Assembly (NCBI RefSeq): GCF_005930475.1
Contig: NZ_SJEW01000003.1
Span: forward strand, 106,172-170,171
Source: Modestobacter altitudinis
GTDB lineage: Bacteria > Actinomycetota > Actinomycetes > Mycobacteriales > Geodermatophilaceae
Length of the DNA stretch: 64,000 nucleotides
Direction: 5' to 3'
This document shows, one piece after another, positions 7,756 through 16,467 of the stretch. A program made the position numbers and the translations under genes. How positions within the stretch are numbered: position 1 is the stretch's first letter; each line of letters opens with the position of its first letter. Under the pieces are notes generated by a model that saw nothing but the letters and a program-made list of their open reading frames with translations, was not told where the DNA came from and did not search any database.

Positions 7756-9417
7756 TCAGCCGGCGTCGGCCCAGGACCGCACGACCGAGACGTCGAGCGG
7801 GAAGTCGACCGGGAAGCCGCCGAACAGCAGCCGTCCGGCCTCGGCCGCAGAGCGCCGGACCTCTGCGGAGACCGCGTCGGCCAGGGCGGCGGGGGTGTGC
7901 ACCAGCACCTCGTCGTGCAGGAAGAACACCAGGTGCGGCCGGTCGCTGACGGTGTCGCCGTCGCCGAGGCGCCAGAGCCGGTTGCGGAGGTCGGCCAGCC
8001 AGCACAGTGCCCACTCCGCCCCCGTGCCCTGGACGACGAAGTTCCGGGTGAAGCGTCCCCACGCCCGGCGGTGCCGGTCCCGGTCCTCCCGAGATCCGCC
8101 CTCGTCGGCCGGTTCGCCGAGCTCGACGGCCTGCTCGGCCCACTCCCCGGTCGGCAGCGGGGAGCCGCGGCCCAGCAGGGTGTGCACCACCTCGCCTCGC
8201 TCGCCCGCGCGGGCGGCCTCCTCGACCAGGCCGATCGCCCGTGGGTACCGGCGGGTCAGCCGCGGCATCATCCGCCCGCTCTCCCCGCGGGTGCCGCCGT
8301 ACATGGCCCCCAGCATGCCGACCTTGGCCTCGGCCCGGGTCGCCACCGCACCGCTGGCCACCATCCCCTGGTACAGGTCCGACGCCCGAGCCGCCTCGGC
8401 CATCGCGGTGTCCGCGCTCATCCCGGCGAGCACCCGTGGCTCGAGCTGCGCGACGTCGGCGACGACGAACCGCCAGCCCTCGTCGGCGATGGCCGCGGGC
8501 CGGATCTGCAGCGGCACCGAGAGCGCACCGCCGCCGTTGGACGCCCACCGGCCGGTGACCACCCCGCCGGGCAGGAACCAGGACCGGAACCGGCCGTCGC
8601 GCACCCAGGTGTCCAGCCAGTTCCACCCGTTGGCGGCGAGCAGCCGGCCCAGCTTCTTGTACTCGAGCAGCGGCGCGATGCCGGGGTGCTCCAGCTGCTC
8701 GAGCGTCCAGGACCGGGTGTCGGACACCGGCAGTCCGGCGTCCTGCAGCGCGCGCAGCAGCCCGGGAGGTGAGTCCGGGTTGAGCTCGGGCGCCCGGAAG
8801 GCGGCGCGGATCTCCGGCAGCAGCCGCTCCAGCGCGGCCGGGCGGTGGCCGTTGACCGGTCGCGGCCCGAGCAGCTCGGCCAGCAGCCGGTCGTGGACGT
8901 CGGCGCGCCACGGCAGCCCGGCGTGTGTCATCTCGGCGGCGACCAGCGCCCCGGAGGACTCGGCGGCCAGCAGCAGGCCCAGCCGCCCGCGGTGCGGGGA
9001 CGCCGCCACCGCCGCCAGCTGCCGCTCGTGCTCGGCGAGCGGGTCCAGCCGGTCCGCGGGGTCCTCCAGCGCGAAGAGTGCCGGGTCGGACGGCACCACC
9101 GGCTCGAGTGCTGCCCACCCGGAGGCGTCGGCGCTGTGCACGAGCGACCGGTCGACGAACGGGGACCGGCGCAGCACGGCGGAGCTCAACCGCAGGTCGG
9201 TGCAGCGCTCCACCCGGACGCCGGCGTCCAGCAGCTCCGGGTACCACCGGGTGGTGTCGTCCCAGACCCAGCGCACCGGGGCGGACTCCCGGGCCCGGAC
9301 GAAGCCGGCCAGCTCGGCGCGGGGCACCTGCGTGACCGTGACGACGACGCCGTCCTCGTCGAGCTCGTGCGCCCGCACCGTGCCCTCGCCGGAGCGCACG
9401 AGGACGACGCGGTTCAC
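7756..9417 (-). CDS. Bifunctional 3'-5' exonuclease/DNA polymerase (PolA-like)
   Basis: This 553-residue protein belongs to the short, actinobacterial family-A polymerase group that is separate from replicative PolA and lacks the 5' nuclease domain. The N-terminal 180 residues form a degenerate exonuclease-like domain. The polymerase motifs are recognisable: motif A as VVADVAQLEPRVLAGMSAD, the O-helix region as KVGMLGAMYGG, and motif C as FFLHDEVLVH. Family-A polymerases elongate primers with the two Asp of motifs A and C, and both acids are present. The cellular role of this group, probably repair or translesion synthesis, is not settled. The GTG start at 9417 gives the family's usual length. 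Confidence 0.85.
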   Translation of the reverse strand: MNRVVLVRSGEGTVRAHELDEDGVVVTVTQVPRAELAGFVRARESAPVRWVWDDTTRWYPELLDAGVRVERCTDLRLSSAVLRRSPFVDRSLVHSADASGWAALEPVVPSDPALFALEDPADRLDPLAEHERQLAAVAASPHRGRLGLLLAAESSGALVAAEMTHAGLPWRADVHDRLLAELLGPRPVNGHRPAALERLLPEIRAAFRAPELNPDSPPGLLRALQDAGLPVSDTRSWTLEQLEHPGIAPLLEYKKLGRLLAANGWNWLDTWVRDGRFRSWFLPGGVVTGRWASNGGGALSVPLQIRPAAIADEGWRFVVADVAQLEPRVLAGMSADTAMAEAARASDLYQGMVASGAVATRAEAKVGMLGAMYGGTRGESGRMMPRLTRRYPRAIGLVEEAARAGERGEVVHTLLGRGSPLPTGEWAEQAVELGEPADEGGSREDRDRHRRAWGRFTRNFVVQGTGAEWALCWLADLRNRLWRLGDGDTVSDRPHLVFFLHDEVLVHTPAALADAVSAEVRRSAAEAGRLLFGGFPVDFPLDVSVVRSWADAG

Positions 9418-9451
9418 CCCGTCAGTGTCGCCGAGGGGTCCGACAGGGCGG

Positions 9452-9784
9452 TCAGCTGCTGAAGCGCCGCACGGTCGTGTAGTGCCGGGAGTGCTCGTCG
9501 AAGCGTGACAGCAGTGCCCGGGCCGCCGGCGGGACGACGGAGGTGCCCGGATCGCCGCCGGTGAAGGCCGCCACCGCGTCGAGGTCGGTGAAGGTCATCG
9601 CGGTCAGCACCTCGCCGCCCTCGGCCGGGTCCAGCTCCCGCGGGTGCCGGCGCAGCACGGTCAGGTCGTGCAGGCCCGGGACGCCCCGCGCCATGATCGC
9701 GGGCGCGATCTGGCCGGTCAGCAGGTCCTCGTAGGCCACGGACAGGTCGGGGTCGGTGAAGCCCCTCCACAGTCGCAGGATCAT
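9452..9784 (-). CDS. Small monooxygenase-like (dimeric alpha-beta barrel) protein
   Basis: This 110-residue protein starts at ATG 9784 after GGAGG. The pattern MILRLWRGFTDP followed by LTVLRRHPRELDP and VLTAMTFTDLDAVAAFTG is that of antibiotic-biosynthesis-monooxygenase-like dabb-fold proteins. These act on quinols or heme, or serve as small stress proteins. No catalytic residue can be assigned. It is divergent from a MarR gene with a shared operator between them, so the MarR probably controls it. A start further upstream would run into the operator and adds no homology. Confidence 0.65.
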   Translation of the reverse strand: MILRLWRGFTDPDLSVAYEDLLTGQIAPAIMARGVPGLHDLTVLRRHPRELDPAEGGEVLTAMTFTDLDAVAAFTGGDPGTSVVPPAARALLSRFDEHSRHYTTVRRFSS

Positions 9785-9805
9785 GGTCGCCTCCGTTGCC
9801 GTTGA

Positions 9806-9840
9806 TGACAGCAGCCTGCGCTTCCGACAGTATGCTGTCA
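9806..9840. promoter_or_regulatory. MarR-type operator between divergent genes
   Basis: TGACAGCA (9806-9813) and TGCTGTCA (9833-9840) are a perfect 8-bp inverted repeat. Nested within is the palindrome GACAG-TATG-CTGTC at 9826-9839. The TATGCT at 9831-9836 could be the -10 of the marR gene, with its ATG seven bases later. Binding here would repress both directions. Confidence 0.6.
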
Positions 9841-9843
9841 ACC

Positions 9844-10296
9844 ATGAGCGCTTCGGACCTCGACGCCTACCGGTTGCTGATCGCCGACGTCTACGAGCTG
9901 GCCGGGGAGTCGCGGCGCACCAGCGAGGTCCTGGCCCGGGAGGTCGGCCAGTCCGCCGCCCGCTGGCACGTCCTCAGCGTGGTGTCCGACGGCCCGCGGA
10001 CCGTGGCGAGCGCCTCCCGCCGTCTCGGGCTGGCGCGGCAGAGCGTGCAGCGCGTGGTCGACGACCTGGTGGCCGCGGGGCAGGCCGAGCTGCGCCCCAA
10101 CCCCGACCACGTCCGTGCGCCCCTCGTGATCCTCACCGCCGCGGGTGCGTCGACCCTCGACCGGCTGGTGCGCCGGTCCGACGCCGACCGGGCGGCGCTG
10201 CTGGCACGCGCGGCGGTGAGCCCGGCCGACCTCGACCAGGCCCGGGGCGTGCTCCGCCGGCTGCTGGCCGCGCTGCACGAGCCGGCCGCCGGCTGA
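9844..10296 (+). CDS. MarR family transcriptional regulator
   Basis: This 150-residue MarR protein has its winged helix at about residues 40-105: SAARWHVLSVVSDGP, TVASASRRLGLARQSVQRVVDDLVAAG and the wing PNPDHVRAPLVILTAAG. The ATG at 9844 is seven bases after a -10-like TATGCT, so translation may be leaderless. It is divergent from the small monooxygenase-like gene and shares a palindromic operator with it, which suggests autoregulation and control of that neighbour. It has no redox Cys of the OhrR type. The ligand is unknown. Confidence 0.85.
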   Translation: MSASDLDAYRLLIADVYELAGESRRTSEVLAREVGQSAARWHVLSVVSDGPRTVASASRRLGLARQSVQRVVDDLVAAGQAELRPNPDHVRAPLVILTAAGASTLDRLVRRSDADRAALLARAAVSPADLDQARGVLRRLLAALHEPAAG

Positions 10297-10374
10297 GGTA
10301 TGAGACGGACCCGTCCAGGGAAGGGGAGGCGGGCGTCGAACAGCACGGCGCCGCACCGCGACCCAGGAGCTGTG

Positions 10375-11082
10375 ATGTCCCGCTCGATCGCCGACCAGAC
10401 CGTCTCCGAGCTCGGTGGCCCCGGCAGCGTGTTCGTCCGTCAGCGCAACGACCACATGGAGCTCGACCGGTTGCTGCAGGAGCTCGACGGCAGCACCGGT
10501 ACCGCGCAGGAGCGCGTGCTGCGCACGATCGATCGGTTGGTCTTCAGCCACGCCTTCGCCGAGGAGACCGTGCTGTGGCCGGTCATCCGCCGCGTGCTGC
10601 CGGACGGCGAGGCGCTCACGCTGCAGGTGGAGGAGGAGCACCAGGAGGTGAACGAGCTCGTCGCCGAGCTCGAGACCCTGGACCACGACGACCCCCGCCG
10701 TCCCGAGCGGCTGGCCCGGCTGGTCACGGTGCTCAAGGAGGACGTGCGGGACGAGGAGGACGTGATGTTCCCGCGGCTGCAGGAGGCGCTGGACGCCAAG
10801 GCGCTGCGTCGGCTCGGCCTGCAGTGGGAGGTGGCCCGCCGCGTCTCGCCGACCCGGGCGCACCCGACGGTCTCCCGCCGTCCGCCGGGCAACGCGGTCT
10901 CCGGCCTGCCGCTGAGCCTGCTCGACCGTTCCCGCGACCTCGTCGACGCCGGCGTCCAGCACGGACCCGAACGGCTCGCGCCGGCCGGTCAGGCGGTCAG
11001 CCGGGGGCTGGCCGCGGTCGCCGGTTGGGTCGAGCGGGTCCCGCTGTCCCGTCGCGGGGACCAGCCCCCGACCAGCCGCTGA
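10375..11082 (+). CDS. Hemerythrin (HHE) domain protein
   Basis: This 235-residue protein has an N-terminal four-helix hemerythrin-like domain (about residues 20-150). Metal-ligand candidates are His27 in RNDHMEL, His59 and Glu63 in FSHAFAEE, and His89 in EEEHQEV. The fourth-helix motif reads LKEDVRDEEDVMFP, where Asp stands at the place usually held by His, so the di-iron site may be altered. The C-terminal 85 residues are basic, Pro/Arg/Ser-rich and probably disordered. HHE proteins bind a di-iron centre and sense or handle oxygen, NO or iron. The ATG at 10375 follows an AGGAGC ribosome site. Confidence 0.8.
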   Translation: MSRSIADQTVSELGGPGSVFVRQRNDHMELDRLLQELDGSTGTAQERVLRTIDRLVFSHAFAEETVLWPVIRRVLPDGEALTLQVEEEHQEVNELVAELETLDHDDPRRPERLARLVTVLKEDVRDEEDVMFPRLQEALDAKALRRLGLQWEVARRVSPTRAHPTVSRRPPGNAVSGLPLSLLDRSRDLVDAGVQHGPERLAPAGQAVSRGLAAVAGWVERVPLSRRGDQPPTSR

Positions 11083-11106
11083 CCCGGCGCTGACCCCGCT
11101 CGGGGG

Positions 11107-12000
11107 TCAGCGCGCCCGTTCGGGCACCGGGGCGATCCGCCACCCCGCTGCCCCGGTGGCCACGATCGCGACGGCGACCACCAGGAAGACCCAGGCCGGG
11201 ACGCCGTCCCAGTCGAGGGTGTCGGGGTACCGGGCGACCGCGACCAGCGTGAGCACACCGAAGACGGTGTAGGCGATGGCCGAGGTGCGCAGCCGGGCCA
11301 GGTCACCGGCGAGGGCGGCGAGCGCCGTCGCCACCCCGAAGGCGATCAGCCAGGCGGCGACCACCCGGGCGGTGAGCGGGGTCAGCGGCCAGGGCCACAG
11401 CGTCGGCGCGGTGGACGGCGCGGTCACCAGCGCCACACCGCTGACGAGGAGCACCGCCGACTCGACGGCCAGCGCCGTCCGCAGCACGACCGGCACCGGG
11501 TGCCCGGGGCGCGGGTCCCGACCCGGCGCCCGTTCCTGCAGGGCCACCGAGACTGCCATCGCCACCGGGATCAGGACGTAGACGATCAACCAGAACCAGG
11601 CGGCCGTCCGGGCGATCCAGGGCAGCGAGGCGAACTCCGGCTGCAGGTGGAACCGGTCCAGGTGCACCAGGGTGGCGATCAGCGTGATCACGGTGAACGC
11701 CAGGATGGTCAGCACCGGGAGCCGGCTGTGCGCCCAGACGGGGTCGCGCAGCGAGAGAGCCACCAGCAGGAACCCCGCCGCGTAGCCGGCGCCCATCAGC
11801 GCGGCGGTCAGCGGCGGCTGGATCGTCCAGGCGAAGAACTCGTCGGTGGCCGAGGACAGCACGAACAGGGCGATCGTGGCCATCGCGGTCAGCACGCAGA
11901 AGACGGCGAGGAGCGCGCGCATGACTGGCTGCAGCGTGCGCACCGGCTCGTCCTGCTGGCGGGTGGTCGGCGTCCGGGGGGACGCGGAGATGCGGTCCAC
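11107..12000 (-). CDS. Multi-pass membrane protein of unknown function
   Basis: This protein is 297 residues long when started at GTG 12000, which has a GGGAGA site before it. It shows eight or so hydrophobic segments. The first is at LLAVFCVLTAMATIALFVLS, and the last is VFLVVAVAIVATGAAGWRI close to the end. Between segments it has HLDRFHLQPEFASLPWIA, resembling uncharacterised actinobacterial membrane proteins. No transporter or enzyme signature is present. The gene is convergent with the hemerythrin gene and divergent from the crotonase gene. A longer in-frame extension to 12330 is judged spurious because it is Arg/Gly-rich without homology and overlaps the divergent gene start. Confidence 0.6.
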   Translation of the reverse strand: MDRISASPRTPTTRQQDEPVRTLQPVMRALLAVFCVLTAMATIALFVLSSATDEFFAWTIQPPLTAALMGAGYAAGFLLVALSLRDPVWAHSRLPVLTILAFTVITLIATLVHLDRFHLQPEFASLPWIARTAAWFWLIVYVLIPVAMAVSVALQERAPGRDPRPGHPVPVVLRTALAVESAVLLVSGVALVTAPSTAPTLWPWPLTPLTARVVAAWLIAFGVATALAALAGDLARLRTSAIAYTVFGVLTLVAVARYPDTLDWDGVPAWVFLVVAVAIVATGAAGWRIAPVPERAR

Positions 12001-12208
12001 GGGGTCTCCCGTGCGGTCGTCCCCCGTGCACGGTCTCGGACCCTCCCATGGAACCACCGGGGTCGCGCGGCTGTCACCGCCTTTGCGCACGGTCCCTGCG
12101 CCGAGGCCGGACCCTGGGCCCGCACCCTGTGCCCTCGACCGGTGCCCGTGGTCTGATCGCAGCGACACGGGCCGGCACCGCCGCCGGCTCCGACCACGAG
12201 GGAGTCGC

Positions 12209-12961
12209 ATGTCCGGCAGCTCAGGTGAGGTCCTGCTCGAGGTGACCGACGGCGTCGCCGTCGTCACCCTCAACGCACCCCAGCGGCGCAACGCGCTGAC
12301 CCCGGCGATGGCCGGCGAGCTGATCGCCACCTTCGACGAGGTCGACGCCCGGGACGACGTCGGCGCCTTGGTGGTCCGGGCCGAAGGCAGGTCCTTCTGC
12401 GCCGGCGGTGACGTGCAGACGCTGACCGACGCCGGCAGGGACCCGGCCGCGCCGGAGGCCTACGCCGGGATGGGCGCGATCTACGACTCGTTCTACCGGC
12501 TCGGTCAGGTCAAGGCCCCCACGATCGCGGCGGTCCGCGGCTCCGCGGTCGGCGCGGGGATGAACATGCTGCTCGCCGCCGACCTGCGGGTCGTCGCCCG
12601 CGACGCCCGGCTGATCTGCGGCTTCCTCAAGCGCGGCATCCACCCCGGCGGTGGCCACTTCGTCCTGCTGTCGCGGCTCGTCGGCCGGGAGGCCGCGGCG
12701 GCGATGGCGCTGTTCGGCGAGGAGGTCGACGGCGAGACGGCCGTCCGGCTGGGGCTGGCCTGGGAGACCGACGACGACGACGCCGTCGACGGCCGCGCCC
12801 TGGAGCTGGCGACCCGGGTGGCCAAGGACCCGGCGCTGGCCCGCCTCACCGTCGCCAACTTCCGCAAGGAGACCGGGCCGCCCGGGGTCAGCTGGGAGAT
12901 CGCCACCCAGTTCGAGCGTCCCGCGCAGATGTGGTCGATGCGGCGGCCGACCCCGGACTGA
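12209..12961 (+). CDS. Enoyl-CoA hydratase/isomerase family protein (crotonase)
   Basis: This 250-residue crotonase starts at ATG 12209 after ACGAGGGAG. It has the CoA-binding and oxyanion segments: FCAGGDVQTLTDAG near residue 68 and VRGSAVGAGMNMLLAADLRV near 110. In classical hydratases two Glu residues follow in the next helix pair. Here that stretch reads GFLKRGIHPGGGHFVLLSRLVG, with Lys/Arg and His at the expected acid positions. Hydratase activity is therefore doubtful, and an isomerase, hydrolase or binding role is possible. It stands alone, followed by a repeat and a strong terminator. Confidence 0.8.
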   Translation: MSGSSGEVLLEVTDGVAVVTLNAPQRRNALTPAMAGELIATFDEVDARDDVGALVVRAEGRSFCAGGDVQTLTDAGRDPAAPEAYAGMGAIYDSFYRLGQVKAPTIAAVRGSAVGAGMNMLLAADLRVVARDARLICGFLKRGIHPGGGHFVLLSRLVGREAAAAMALFGEEVDGETAVRLGLAWETDDDDAVDGRALELATRVAKDPALARLTVANFRKETGPPGVSWEIATQFERPAQMWSMRRPTPD

Positions 12962-12973
12962 CGACAGCCGCGG

Positions 12974-13011
12974 GAGCATCGCAGCGAGGAGCGGACCGGG
13001 TAACGGAGTCG
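12974..13011. repeat. Dispersed intergenic repeat, copy 1
   Basis: This segment starts GAGCATCGCAGCGAGGAGCGG and ends ACGGAGTCG. It matches the segment at 63079-63129 in the same order, except that the second copy has a 13-base insert. Both lie just after a stop codon, suggesting a mobile or recombining intergenic unit of the genome. Confidence 0.6.
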
Positions 13012-13030
13012 GTCCACCTGGCACCGACGC

Positions 13031-13068
13031 ACGACGGGCCCGGCTCCCGCGGGGGCCGGGCCCGTCGT
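13031..13068. terminator. Strong bidirectional hairpin terminator
   Basis: ACGACGGGCCCGGC (13031-13044) and GCCGGGCCCGTCGT (13055-13068) form a perfect 14-bp stem with a 10-base loop. It lies between the convergent crotonase and YihY genes. Confidence 0.85.
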
Positions 13069-13081
13069 CGGGCGACCGGGA

Positions 13082-14107
13082 TCAGGTCGTCTGCTTGTCC
13101 TTGGGCGTGTCCCGGGCGTCGAGCTGGATCTCCTTCTCGGCGCGCGGCACACCCTCCTTCAGCTCCTTCGTCCGCTCGATCTCGGCGTTCAGCTCGATGC
13201 CGAACAGCAGGGCGAGGTTGATCAACCAGAACCAGATCAGGAAGATCACCACACCGGCGAGCGCCCCGTAGGTCTTGTTGTAGCTGCCGAAGTTGCCGAC
13301 GTAGAAGGCGAACAGCGCCGAGGCGACGACGGCCACCAGGATCGCGACGATGGCCCCGGGGCTGATGAACGAGAAGCCGCGCAGGCGCACGTTCGGGGTG
13401 GAGTAGTAGAGGACGGCGATCATCAGCGCCAGCAGCACCAGGATGACCGGCCACTTGGCCCAGCTCCAGATGGTGAGCACCGTGTCGCCCAGGCCGATGG
13501 ACTGACCGATGGCGTCGACCACCGGACCGCTGAGCACCAGCATCGCCAGGATGAGGGCGGCGAACAAGATGCCGATCAGCGTGATGAGCAGCTGCAGCGG
13601 CTTGAGCTTCCAGACCTTGCGGCCCTCGGGCGTCTCGTAGACGACGTTGGCAGCGCGGGTGAAGGCGCCGACGTAGCCGGACGCGGACCAGATGGCGGCG
13701 GCGACACCGATGATCAAGCCGAGACTCGCGGACTTCGAGCTCCCGGCGATCTGCTCGATGACCGGGTTGAGCGTGTCGGCGGCCTGCGCCGGCACGACGG
13801 CGGTGATCGCCTCGGTGAGCTGCTGCGGGTTGGTGAGCAGACCGACGATCGACAGCAGCGCCGTGAGGGCGGGGAACAGTGCCAGTACGCCGTAGTAGGT
13901 GAGCGAGGCCGCCCAGTCGGTGAGGCCGTCCTCGCTGAACTCCTTGAGGGTCCGCTTGATCGTGCCGCCCGTGGTGGGCTTCGGGTCGGCGCCGGTCGGG
14001 GCGAAGTCCGCACGCTCTCGGCTGATGTTGTCGTCACCTGGGGCGGTGTCCTGCGCGGTGCCACCGCGCCCGCTCTCGCGGGCGTCGGGTGCGCTTGCTC
14101 CGGCCAT
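13082..14107 (-). CDS. YihY/BrkB family inner membrane protein
   Basis: This 341-residue protein starts at ATG 14107 after CCGGAGG. The family hallmarks are present: LTDWAASLTYYGVLALFPALTALLS near the N-terminus, then six membrane segments, SASGYVGAFTRAANVVYETPEGR in the middle, and YYSTPNVRLRGFSFISPGAI. A charged tail (KELKEGVPRAEKEIQLDARDTPKDKQTT) and a Gly/Asp-rich head are cytoplasmic. The family was once named RNase BN in error. Its real role is unknown, possibly envelope or lipid transport. It is transcribed alone between a divergent small membrane protein and a terminator. Confidence 0.88.
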   Translation of the reverse strand: MAGASAPDARESGRGGTAQDTAPGDDNISRERADFAPTGADPKPTTGGTIKRTLKEFSEDGLTDWAASLTYYGVLALFPALTALLSIVGLLTNPQQLTEAITAVVPAQAADTLNPVIEQIAGSSKSASLGLIIGVAAAIWSASGYVGAFTRAANVVYETPEGRKVWKLKPLQLLITLIGILFAALILAMLVLSGPVVDAIGQSIGLGDTVLTIWSWAKWPVILVLLALMIAVLYYSTPNVRLRGFSFISPGAIVAILVAVVASALFAFYVGNFGSYNKTYGALAGVVIFLIWFWLINLALLFGIELNAEIERTKELKEGVPRAEKEIQLDARDTPKDKQTT

Positions 14108-14358
14108 GCGGGGCCTCCGGTGGTTCTGGCGCGGACAGGTCGTCGGAGGGGTGCCCCGGGCCGGCCGTCTCCACGCCTCCACTCGGTGGCAGATGCGTAA
14201 CGGTCCGTGCCGCACAGCCGGAGGCGACGATCGTCACACACTGTTCACCGAATGAGTCGCTCCGTACGCGATTGACTGGCTCTCGGACCGGGAATTGACA
14301 GCTCGACGAGAGCCGCCGACTTCCCCCGGTGGACCCCGAGATCGACTTGGAGCACTTG

Positions 14359-14541
14359 ATGGTGATGTGGCCCACGCTGGCTCTGCTCGGTTTCCTCGTG
14401 CTGACCGCTCTGGTGATCGCGATGGGCACGCAGTCCACGGCGCGGTACGAGGCGGAGAAGCGGGCGGCCTCCGCCCCCCGGGCCCGGAGCACCGCCGTCG
14501 AGGCGGCCCGCGCGACGGCGACGGCGACCGCAGTCCTCTAG
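14359..14541 (+). CDS. Small single-pass membrane protein
   Basis: This 60-residue protein starts at ATG 14359, with GGAG seven bases upstream. Residues 4-25 (WPTLALLGFLVLTALVIAMG) are a membrane segment, followed by TQSTARYEAEKRAAS and an Ala/Thr/Arg-rich tail. It is a clear paralogue of the first 40 residues of the protein at 6297-7157, where the matching run is [14 protein letters not shown]. The shared order is a membrane segment, then STAxYE and a charged helix. The function is unknown. A GTG start at 14329 would add ten residues but has a weaker ribosome site. A terminator follows. Confidence 0.65.
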   Translation: MVMWPTLALLGFLVLTALVIAMGTQSTARYEAEKRAASAPRARSTAVEAARATATATAVL

Positions 14542-14580
14542 CCCTGCCGGCCCTGTAGCGGGCCCGCGAACTGCCGAACG

Positions 14581-14608
14581 ACGGCGGCCCTCCTCGGAGG
14601 GCCGCCGT
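14581..14608. terminator. Bidirectional hairpin terminator
   Basis: ACGGCGGCCCTCC (14581-14593) pairs with GGAGGGCCGCCGT (14596-14608), a perfect 13-bp stem with a very tight turn. It lies between the convergent small protein and acyl-CoA dehydrogenase genes. Confidence 0.8.
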
Positions 14609-14621
14609 CGTCGTCTCTGCG

Positions 14622-16412
14622 CTAGAACCAGTCGCTGCGCATGTCGCGGACCGTTCCGTCCAGCGATGCCAGCAGCGCCAGTTGCGGTCCGACCTTGGGC
14701 AGCTCCCAGCGCTGGAAGTACCGGGCGGCCTGGCGCTTGCCGTCGTAGAAGTCGCCGTCCCGCCCCTCGGTGGCCAGGGCCTGCTCCAGCCACAACCAGC
14801 CGACGACCACGTGCCCGGCTGCCTCGAGGTACACCGCCGCGTTGGCCAGCGCCACCTCCGGGTCGCCGTCGGCCCACAGCGTCGCGGTCACCGCTCCGAG
14901 CCGCTGCACCAGGTCGTCGAGGGTCTCGCCGAGGTCGGCCCACTGCGTCCCGGCGGCCCGCTGCGTGGTGGCGCCGATCGCCTCGCCGAGAGCGACCAGG
15001 CCGGCGCCGCCGTTCATCACGACCTTGCGGCCGAGCAGGTCCAGCGCCTGGATGCCGTGGGTGCCCTCGTGGATCGGGTTGAGCCGGTTGTCCCGGTAGA
15101 ACTGCTCGACTGGGTAGTCGCGGGTGTACCCGTAGCCGCCGTGTACCTGGATGGCCAGGTCGTTGGCGGCCAGGCACCACTGCGAGGGCCAGCTCTTGGC
15201 GATCGGGGTCAGCGTCTCGAGCAGCAGGTGCGCCCGCGCCCGCTCCTCCTCGGTCTCGGCCGTCCGCTCCTCGTCGACCAGCCGGGCGCAGTACAGCCCC
15301 AGGGCGAGACCGCCCTCCACGTAGGACTTCGCGGCCAGCAGCATCCGCCGGACGTCGGCGTGCTCGACGATCGGCACCGGCGGGGCGGCGGGGTCCTTGC
15401 CGGCGAGTGCCCGGCCCTGCGTGCGGGTGCGGGCGTAGTCGACGGCGTGCAGGTAGCCGGTGTAGCCCAGCCCGGTGGCGCCCATCCCGACACCGATCCG
15501 CGCCTCGTTCATCATGTGGAACATGTAGGTGAGCCCGCGGTGCAGCTCGCCGACCAGGAAGCCGACCGCGCCGGGCTGCCCGCCCGGGGTGTGCACCCCC
15601 TCGCCGAAGTTCAGCAGGGTGTTGGTGGTCCCGCGGTAGCCCATCTTGTGGTTGAGCCCGGCGAGGACGACGTCGTTGCGCTCCCCGAGGGTGCCGTCGT
15701 CCTTCACCAGGAACTTCGGGACGACGAACAGCGAGATGCCCTTCACCCCCGCCGGTCCACCGGGCACCTTGGCCAGCACCAGGTGGACGATGTTCTCGGT
15801 CAGCTCGTGGTCGCCGCCGGAGATCCACATCTTGTTGCCGGTCAGCCGGTAGCTGCCGTCGTCCTGGGGCACGGCGCGAGTGGTGATGTCGGCGAGCGAC
15901 GAGCCGGCCTGCGGCTCGGACAGCGCCATCGTGCCGAACCAGCGCCCCTCGGCCATCGGCGGCACGTAGGTCTGCACCTGCTCCGGCGTCCCGTGCGCGA
16001 CCAGCAGGTTCGCGTTGGCCATGGTGAGGAACGGATAAGCCGACGTCCCGATGTTGGCGGCCTGGAACCACACGTGGACGGCCTGGTTGACCGCCGCCGG
16101 GAGCTGCAGCCCGCCGAGCTCCTCGGGCAGCGGCGCGGCGTTCATGCCGGCGTCGGCGAACACCTTCAGCGCCGCGGCGACCTCGGGGACCAGCTGCACC
16201 TTGCCGTCGACGAGGTGCGGCTCGTTCTCGTCGGCCTTGCGGTTGTGCGGCGCGAAGTGCTCGGTGGCGATCTGCTCGGCCAGCTCGAGGACGGCGTCGA
16301 ACGTCTCCCGGGAGTGCTCGGCGTAGCGCGGCCGCTTGGTCAGCGTCTCGACGTCGAGCCACTCGTGCAGCAGGAACTCGAGGTCGCGGGGGGACAGGAT
16401 CAACGACGGCAC
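14622..16412 (-). CDS. Acyl-CoA dehydrogenase (long, C-terminal-extended class)
   Basis: This 596-residue flavoprotein is of the long acyl-CoA dehydrogenase class, like DmdC and mycobacterial FadE5. It starts MPSLILSPRDLEFLLHEWL. FAD-binding motifs are MALSEPQAGSSLADI and MWISGGDHEL. The catalytic Glu lies in NPIHEGTHGIQALDLLGRK, and YGYTRDYPVEQFYRDNR precedes it. The last 130 residues form the extra helical domain typical of this class. The enzyme oxidises an acyl-CoA to the 2-enoyl-CoA and passes electrons to ETF. The natural chain length is unknown. The gene is alone, with a GTG start at 16412 that gives full family length. Confidence 0.9.
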   Translation of the reverse strand: MPSLILSPRDLEFLLHEWLDVETLTKRPRYAEHSRETFDAVLELAEQIATEHFAPHNRKADENEPHLVDGKVQLVPEVAAALKVFADAGMNAAPLPEELGGLQLPAAVNQAVHVWFQAANIGTSAYPFLTMANANLLVAHGTPEQVQTYVPPMAEGRWFGTMALSEPQAGSSLADITTRAVPQDDGSYRLTGNKMWISGGDHELTENIVHLVLAKVPGGPAGVKGISLFVVPKFLVKDDGTLGERNDVVLAGLNHKMGYRGTTNTLLNFGEGVHTPGGQPGAVGFLVGELHRGLTYMFHMMNEARIGVGMGATGLGYTGYLHAVDYARTRTQGRALAGKDPAAPPVPIVEHADVRRMLLAAKSYVEGGLALGLYCARLVDEERTAETEEERARAHLLLETLTPIAKSWPSQWCLAANDLAIQVHGGYGYTRDYPVEQFYRDNRLNPIHEGTHGIQALDLLGRKVVMNGGAGLVALGEAIGATTQRAAGTQWADLGETLDDLVQRLGAVTATLWADGDPEVALANAAVYLEAAGHVVVGWLWLEQALATEGRDGDFYDGKRQAARYFQRWELPKVGPQLALLASLDGTVRDMRSDWF

Positions 16413-16467
16413 AGCGACTCCCGGTACGACGACGATGTCGGGCGGACGAGCAGCCCGCCTTGCCAGG

